Assembly (NCBI GenBank): GCA_964652805.1 | Contig: CAZZBJ010000087.1 | Span: forward strand, 1 to 8,997 | Direction: 5' to 3' | DNA length: 8,997 nt | Source: Claveliimonas sp964652805 | GTDB taxonomy: Bacteria > Bacillota > Clostridia > Lachnospirales > Lachnospiraceae | Shown: piece by piece, positions 5,718-8,997 of the stretch | How positions within the stretch are numbered: the first letter of the stretch is position 1 | Layout: every line of letters starts with the position of its first letter | Notes under the pieces: model-generated | Told to the model about the DNA's origin: nothing | Seen by the model: only the letters and a program-made list of their open reading frames with translations | Databases searched by the model: none | Translations under genes and position numbers: made by a program

Positions 5718-7028
5718 ATGGAAGCTTACACAACACAGATGGATGCAGCCCGCAAGGGCATTGTGACACCCCAGATCAAGAGGGTGGCGGAGAAGGAGAA
5801 GATGCCGGTAGAAAGGCTCATGCAGCTGGTGGCGGAAGGGAAGGCGGCGATCTGCGCCAACAAGCGCCACACCTGTCTGGACCCGGAGGGCGTGGGCAGC
5901 ATGCTCCGCACAAAGATCAATGTAAACCTGGGCGTGTCCAGGGACTGCAAGGACTATGACATTGAGATGCAGAAGGTAATGAGCGCTGTAAACCTGGGGG
6001 CGGAGGCCATTATGGACCTCTCCAGCCACGGCAACACACAGCCCTTCCGGCAGAAGCTGACAAGCGAGTGCCCGGCTATGATCGGGACGGTGCCGGTATA
6101 TGACAGCGTGATCCACTATCAGAGAGATCTGGCCACTCTGACGGCAAAGGATTTCATCGATGTAGTCCGTCTCCACGCGGAGGACGGCGTGGATTTTGTG
6201 ACGCTCCACTGCGGCATCACCCGCAAGACGATTGAGCAGATCCGGAAGCACAAGAGAAAAATGAACATCGTGAGCCGGGGAGGAAGCCTGGTGTTTGCCT
6301 GGATGAGCATGACAGGGGAGGAGAACCCGTTCTACGAGTACTTTGACGAGATCCTGGATATCTGCAAGGAGTATGATGTGACCATCTCTCTGGGAGACGC
6401 CTGTCGTCCCGGCTGTCTGGCCGATGCCACAGACGTGTGCCAGATTGAGGAGCTGGTCCGCTTAGGCGAACTGACCAAGCGGGCCTGGGACCACAACGTG
6501 CAGGTTATGGTAGAGGGACCGGGACATGTGCCACTTGACCAGGTGGCCGCCAACATGGAAGTGCAGAAGAGCATCTGCATGGGCGCTCCCTTCTACGTAC
6601 TCGGGCCTCTCGTCACAGATATCGCACCGGGCTACGATCACATCACGGCAGCCATCGGCGGCGCGGTGGCAGCCATGAGCGGCGCTGCTTTCCTGTGCTA
6701 TGTGACGCCGGCAGAGCATCTGGCCCTTCCCAATGTGGAGGATGTAAAGCAGGGGATCATTGCCTCCAAGATCGCAGCTCATGCGGCGGACATCGCAAAG
6801 GGTGTTCCGGGAGCGAGAGATATAGACGACCGCATGGCCGAGGCAAGACAGAAGCTTGACTGGGATGCCCAGTTTGTATGTGCCCTCGACCCGGAGACTG
6901 CAAAAGCGATCCGCAACAGCAGGAGTTCGGAGGAAGACCACAGCGACACCTGCAGCATGTGCGGTAAATTCTGCGCGGTGCGCAGCATGAATAAAGCTCT
7001 GGCAGGGGAGTACATTGATATCCTCTAA
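5718..7028 (+). CDS. thiC: Phosphomethylpyrimidine synthase ThiC
   Basis: ThiC is a radical-SAM enzyme that converts aminoimidazole ribotide into hydroxymethylpyrimidine phosphate, the pyrimidine half of thiamin, in the cytoplasm. At 436 residues this is the short bacterial/clostridial form without the long N-terminal extension. Recognisable blocks are MDLSSHGN (99-106), GTVPVYD (123-129), LHCGITRK (163-170), SRGGS (186-190), GDACRPGCLADATD (226-239), VEGPGHVP (265-272) and HITAAIGGA (308-316). The C-terminal 4Fe-4S cluster motif is C412-x2-C415-x3-C419. The start chosen is ATG 5718, 7 bases after GGAGGT (5705-5710). In-frame starts at ATG 5703 and TTG 5649 would add a non-homologous leader. 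It is transcribed with thiW behind the TPP riboswitch, although a 237-base structured spacer separates them. Confidence 0.98.
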   Translation: MEAYTTQMDAARKGIVTPQIKRVAEKEKMPVERLMQLVAEGKAAICANKRHTCLDPEGVGSMLRTKINVNLGVSRDCKDYDIEMQKVMSAVNLGAEAIMDLSSHGNTQPFRQKLTSECPAMIGTVPVYDSVIHYQRDLATLTAKDFIDVVRLHAEDGVDFVTLHCGITRKTIEQIRKHKRKMNIVSRGGSLVFAWMSMTGEENPFYEYFDEILDICKEYDVTISLGDACRPGCLADATDVCQIEELVRLGELTKRAWDHNVQVMVEGPGHVPLDQVAANMEVQKSICMGAPFYVLGPLVTDIAPGYDHITAAIGGAVAAMSGAAFLCYVTPAEHLALPNVEDVKQGIIASKIAAHAADIAKGVPGARDIDDRMAEARQKLDWDAQFVCALDPETAKAIRNSRSSEEDHSDTCSMCGKFCAVRSMNKALAGEYIDIL

Positions 7029-7075
7029 GACAAGAGAGAACGAAAGATATACAGAAAACGGAATAAAGAGAATAA

Positions 7076-7116
7076 AAAGGTATAGAAGGCGGACTGAGAA
7101 GGCGGGCCTTACCTTT
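7076..7116 (+). terminator. Possible terminator after thiC
   Basis: AAAGGTA (7076-7082) can pair with TACCTTT (7110-7116), with an inner AAGGC (7086-7090) to GCCT (7106-7109) pairing. The following bases (GTTCCGGTTC) are only mildly T-rich. It is the only stem-loop seen between thiC and the cupin promoter. Confidence 0.35.
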
Positions 7117-7126
7117 GTTCCGGTTC

Positions 7127-7155
7127 TTGACTTTTGTATAGTACAGAGATAAGAT
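7127..7155 (+). promoter_or_regulatory. Sigma-A-type promoter of the cupin gene
   Basis: TTGACT (7127-7132) and TAAGAT (7150-7155) are separated by exactly 17 bases. The expected start is near 7162, about 115 bases upstream of the cupin ATG. The -10 is overlapped by the inverted repeat at 7151-7181. Confidence 0.75.
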
Positions 7156-7181
7156 AATTACAGTACCGCTGTAATTATCTT
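7151..7181 (+). promoter_or_regulatory. Perfect 13-bp inverted repeat over the -10 and start site (candidate operator)
   Basis: AAGATAATTACAG (7151-7163) and CTGTAATTATCTT (7169-7181) are exact reverse complements around TACCG. The repeat begins inside the -10 and covers the predicted transcription start, a classic repressor position. It is followed by GTGAAAAAAGG, not a T-run, so it is not a terminator. In RNA it could instead form a 5' stabilising hairpin. Confidence 0.7.
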
Positions 7182-7275
7182 GTGAAAAAAGGCGGGATTA
7201 CATTGTGAGTTGCGGCAGATATTCGTGACGCCCTTTGAAGACACGGGCTTCACAGAGAAGACAGGAGGTGAGCTT

Positions 7276-7611
7276 ATGATCGTCAGGAAAAATCAGGAGG
7301 TTCCCGTCAGAGTGCGGGAAGACCATGTGGAGATGACCGATTTCTTCGGGGTCAACTGCCCCACTGACGGGCGGGTATCCATGGGGTACGCCGTGTTCCC
7401 GCCGGGGACGGTGGTGCCCTTTGCCGCCCATACGGGGGATGAGTACGCTTACATCATATCCGGGAAAGTCAAGTGTGAGAGCTGCGGGGAGATCAGAGAG
7501 CTGGAACCGGGAGATGCGTCCTACATCCCTGCCGGAGAGATGCACAAGAGCATGAATGACTCGGAGGAGGATGCCACTCTGGTGTGGATGCTGATCGAGA
7601 AGGAAAGCTGA
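7276..7611 (+). CDS. Small single-domain cupin protein
   Basis: This 111-residue cytoplasmic protein has one cupin beta-barrel. Cupin motif 2 is complete: G79-x5-P85-x-G87-x2-H90-x3-N94. In motif 1, His52, Glu56 and Gly63 fit, but the position of the first motif-1 histidine appears to be Ala50, so metal binding may use three ligands. C67-x2-C70 sits in the turn between the motifs. The start is ATG 7276, 5 bases after AGGAGGTG (7263-7270). An in-frame TTG at 7210 lacks a ribosome site. The gene is preceded by its own promoter and a long inverted repeat and is apparently monocistronic. Cupins of this size include metal-dependent enzymes and ligand-binding proteins; no substrate can be assigned. 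Confidence 0.9.
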   Translation: MIVRKNQEVPVRVREDHVEMTDFFGVNCPTDGRVSMGYAVFPPGTVVPFAAHTGDEYAYIISGKVKCESCGEIRELEPGDASYIPAGEMHKSMNDSEEDATLVWMLIEKES

Positions 7612-7715
7612 TACAAAACAAACCCTTATGCCGCTGGAGACCCGGCACCACCATAAAGAAAACATAGCGGACGGGCTGCACTTTTTGACTACCCGGAGGG
7701 TATTGTTTCAGAGGA

Positions 7716-7758
7716 AAAGAGCGGGAAGCGCCTGATTTTCAAACGCTTCCCGCTCTTT
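7716..7758. terminator. Strong, probably bidirectional terminator stem-loop
   Basis: AAAGAGCGGGAAGCG (7716-7730) pairs perfectly with CGCTTCCCGCTCTTT (7744-7758), a 15-bp stem with a 13-base loop. On the + strand it ends the cupin transcript. On the minus strand the stem is followed by TTTTCC and would serve a convergent transcript, such as a tRNA whose 3'-end-like sequence starts 2 bases beyond it. Upstream, 7612-7715 holds only small hairpins (TACCC/GGGTA at 7690-7702) and no convincing gene. Confidence 0.88.
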
Positions 7759-7760
7759 AA

Positions 7761-7788
7761 TAGCAGGGGATGAGAGAATCGAACTCTA
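7761..7788 (-). other. tRNA 3'-end-like sequence, candidate attachment site
   Basis: Read on the minus strand, this stretch contains TTCGATT (complement of 7777-7783), which fits the tRNA T-loop pattern TTCRANY. It is flanked by GAG/CTC stem bases with the invariant G53-C61 pair, then a seven-base acceptor-like ATCCCCT and GCTA. Four of five T-stem pairs form. No D-arm or anticodon arm is visible beyond it, so it is not a complete tRNA. Such a 3' fragment next to a terminator and a change to A+T-rich DNA is what an integrated element leaves at one end. Inference; coincidence is possible. Confidence 0.4.
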
Positions 7789-7847
7789 TCGAAAATCAGA
7801 AAAAACCCAGTAAAATCAAGGGATTTCTGGATTCGCAAGTGGTTACT

Positions 7848-7878
7848 TTTGGTTCCCTCCGGCAAAAATGGAACCAAA
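7848..7878. repeat. 9-bp inverted repeat TTTGGTTCC / GGAACCAAA
   Basis: TTTGGTTCC (7848-7856) and GGAACCAAA (7870-7878) are exact reverse complements separated by 13 bases. A related GGTTAC lies at 7841-7846, 10 bases before GGTTCC at 7851. An imperfect inverted repeat CAGAAA...TTTCTG lies just upstream (7797-7829). The repeats sit between the tRNA-like end and the first small ORF. They could be recombinase-binding or operator sites, or an RNA hairpin. Confidence 0.5.
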
Positions 7879-7916
7879 CACGACAAAAGAATACACAAGG
7901 AGGAAATCCTGAACAT

Positions 7917-7973
7917 ATGACATCGCAAATATATTTTGCGGTGATTTTTTGCGTTATGGGAGGATTTATATGA
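7917..7973 (+). CDS. Possible 18-residue hydrophobic peptide coupled to DUF4417
   Basis: ATG 7917 opens an 18-codon frame, MTSQIYFAVIFCVMGGFI, ending with TGA 7971-7973. That TGA overlaps the DUF4417 ATG (7970-7972) as ATGA, a usual translational-coupling arrangement. A strong AAGGAGG (7897-7903) lies upstream, but at 13 bases, longer than usual. AGGA/TCCT (7898-7910) could form a small hairpin that shortens the effective gap. The peptide is one short hydrophobic segment, like a micro-membrane peptide. The ribosome site for DUF4417 is inside its codons. The sequence may only be a leader; expression is unproven. Confidence 0.4.
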   Translation: MTSQIYFAVIFCVMGGFI

Positions 7974-8641
7974 GATATATAAGATTTTCAACGGCAAACG
8001 ATGTGATGAAAGAGTTCCTGATTTACGGAGCGGAACTAACAGATATGGGATTCCCAAAACTGCCTGCGGTGAATATGATACCAGATGACACAGTGGATTT
8101 TGGAGAATCGTTTTCACGTAAACTTAAGGGACATAAATGGCTAAACGTAAATTTTTACATTGATGATGAAAAATTTGAACGTTTGTATTCGTCTCCAGAC
8201 CGATACATTGATCATCTTAGATGCTTTCAGTCAGTCTGTGGTTTAGACTTTTCAATAGATACGCAGATGCCGCTTGTAATGCAGATGTGGAACAAATACC
8301 GGAGCATGGCTCTTGACTGGTATCTTACATTGAACGGAATGGCTGTGATACCGAATGTGAATATCGTCCCGTATGAGGGGCGAGAATGGCTCTTAGACGG
8401 ACTTCCGAGGCAAAGTACGGTAAGTTGCAGCACGAACGGAAGGGTGCGGTCTAAATCGGCAAGGAAAGAGTTTTGTGAGGGTTTTTACCAAATGTGTGAT
8501 AAGCTGGAACCGGCAAGGATAATAGTCATTGGTATTCTTCCGGATGAATTGGACAGTCCCGTGGAAATAATAAACCTAAAATCAAGAAATCAGAAAATAA
8601 ATGAAAAATTCAAGGAGGTTGCGGATGGGAACAAAAAGTGA
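7970..8641 (+). CDS. DUF4417 family protein, function unknown
   Basis: This 223-residue soluble protein has no membrane segment. It matches the pattern I know for DUF4417 (PF14386): a block NFYIDDEKFERLY (61-73) with YIDHLRCFQSVCGLDFS (79-95), then MPLVMQMWNKYRSMALDWYL (100-119) and IPNV (127-130). A second conserved block starts DGLPRQSTVSCSTNGRVRSK (143-162) and is followed by a helix and the strand RIIVIGI (183-189). DUF4417 proteins occur in phages, plasmids and other accessory DNA and have no established activity (family knowledge). The start is ATG 7970, 5 bases after GGGAGGA (7958-7964). Base composition is clearly more A+T-rich than in the thi and ABC genes, suggesting acquisition. 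Its end overlaps the next small gene by 17 bases. Confidence 0.85.
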   Translation: MRYIRFSTANDVMKEFLIYGAELTDMGFPKLPAVNMIPDDTVDFGESFSRKLKGHKWLNVNFYIDDEKFERLYSSPDRYIDHLRCFQSVCGLDFSIDTQMPLVMQMWNKYRSMALDWYLTLNGMAVIPNVNIVPYEGREWLLDGLPRQSTVSCSTNGRVRSKSARKEFCEGFYQMCDKLEPARIIVIGILPDELDSPVEIINLKSRNQKINEKFKEVADGNKK

Positions 8642-8750
8642 CACAAACCAACGAAAGAAGAAAAGCAGGAAGAAGCAGAGGGACAGGTATAAAGCCAATA
8701 AACGCAAGGTGGAAGCCCTTATAGGTGAGGGTGGAACTTTCACAATGTGA
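8625..8750 (+). CDS. Small, very basic 41-residue protein
   Basis: The ATG at 8625 follows a perfect AAGGAGG (8612-8618) with a 6-base gap, and the frame ends at TGA 8748-8750. The peptide is extremely Lys/Arg-rich in its first 28 residues (for example QRKKKSRKKQRDRYKANKRK) and ends with VEALIGEGGTFTM. It has no hydrophobic segment. The composition suggests binding to nucleic acid or another polyanion, but no family is recognised. It overlaps the DUF4417 stop by 17 bases and is therefore very probably co-translated with it. Strong ribosome signal and position make it likely to be real. Confidence 0.7.
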   Translation: MGTKSDTNQRKKKSRKKQRDRYKANKRKVEALIGEGGTFTM

Positions 8751-8790
8751 ATTTATACGCTTTCGAGATTTTTGTGCAAAATTACTAATT

Positions 8791-8821
8791 AAGGCAGAGA
8801 GGATTTTCTCCTCACTGCCTT
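8791..8821. terminator. Terminator after the DUF4417 cassette
   Basis: AAGGCAG (8791-8797) pairs with CTGCCTT (8815-8821). After an A-A mismatch, GAGGA (8799-8803) pairs with TCCTC (8809-8813) around TTTTC. T-rich bases follow (TTTAAATACCTTTT). On the minus strand it would also end a convergent gene. Confidence 0.65.
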
Positions 8822-8842
8822 TAAATACCTTTTAATCGCCTT

Positions 8843-8995
8843 TTAGCGAACTTGTTTTACCGTTCGCGCTTTGTATTTTGCCCTGTGTGGCGTTCGGCCG
8901 ATTTCGATAAGTTGACCATTTAAAGATTTGAACGGCTTAAAACGGCAAATAAACGCTTGCTGAACCGTTCCGCCTGGAATTGAACCGGACGCAAA
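8843..8995 (-). CDS. Possible C-terminal part of a convergent gene (5' partial)
   Basis: On the minus strand a frame enters from the right edge and stays open for 50 codons to TAA (complement of 8843-8845). It starts FASGSIPGGTVQQAFICRFK and ends in the basic tail HRAKYKARTVKQVR. It would converge on the DUF4417 cassette, with the stem-loop at 8791-8821 between them, which is a sensible arrangement. I recognise no family, and the beginning is outside the window. The same region is rich in short GAAC/GTTC repeats, so a non-coding repeat region is the main alternative. Confidence 0.35.
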   Translation of the reverse strand, partial: FASGSIPGGTVQQAFICRFKPFKSLNGQLIEIGRTPHRAKYKARTVKQVR

Positions 8996-8997
8996 GC

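Noticed and set aside
7210..7275. Extension of the cupin from TTG 7210
   Set aside because: No ribosome site; ATG 7276 has a perfect one and gives a normal cupin length.
7629..7736. 35-codon ORF downstream of the cupin (MPLETRHHHK...)
   Set aside because: No ribosome site, and it runs into the terminator stem-loop.
7770..7916. Longer 67-codon version of the hydrophobic small ORF, starting at ATG 7770
   Set aside because: The upstream ATG lies in the tRNA-like sequence without a ribosome site; only the last 18 codons follow a ribosome site.
8971..8995. Minus-strand T-loop-like TTCAATT suggesting a tRNA at the right edge
   Set aside because: The T-stem has a mismatch and a wobble, no CCA-like end follows, and the same bases fit an open reading frame; too little sequence to support a tRNA.
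1..8997. CRISPR array, insertion sequence or rRNA
   Set aside because: No regularly spaced direct repeats of 20-40 bases, no transposase-like frame and no rRNA-like sequence were seen on either strand.

Overview
The window looks like a chromosomal segment of a moderately high-GC gut clostridium (Lachnospiraceae-like; genus not resolvable from the sequence alone). The grounds are strong AAGGAGG ribosome sites, sigma-A-type promoters, a TPP-riboswitch-controlled thiW-thiC pair and a short clostridial-type ThiC. All convincing genes run on the + strand, apart from one possible partial minus-strand gene at the right edge.

Layout. (1) 1-3745: the tail of a probable TetR-family regulator with its terminator, a GTTAG/CTAAC palindrome, then two overlapping genes for a heterodimeric ABC half-transporter pair (271-2055 and 2048-3745). 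(2) 3826-4567: a near-consensus promoter driving a UPF0126/TRIC-type membrane protein, now often called a glycine transporter family. (3) 4724-7028: a thiamin unit with promoter, TPP aptamer, intrinsic terminator, the ECF substrate-binding component ThiW, a structured 237-nt spacer holding a 41-codon small ORF, and the HMP-phosphate synthase ThiC. (4) 7127-7611: a promoter overlapped by a perfect 13-bp inverted repeat, then a small cupin protein. (5) 7716-7758: a strong stem-loop, probably bidirectional, followed by a tRNA-3'-end-like sequence on the minus strand. (6) 7790-8997: visibly A+T-richer DNA carrying a possible 18-codon hydrophobic peptide, a DUF4417 protein and a 41-residue very basic protein, packed with overlapping start and stop codons. 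A terminator and a possible convergent partial ORF follow.

How the parts work together. When TPP is scarce the riboswitch should allow read-through into thiW and thiC. ThiW brings in a thiamin precursor through an ECF module encoded elsewhere, and ThiC makes the pyrimidine moiety from AIR. The ABC pair is a separate unit, probably controlled by the upstream regulator. The composition change at about 7760, next to a tRNA-like 3' end, suggests that the right part is the edge of an integrated element. The DUF4417 cassette there has no known function and is the best candidate for something undescribed. The far end of any such element lies outside the window, so the boundary is inference.
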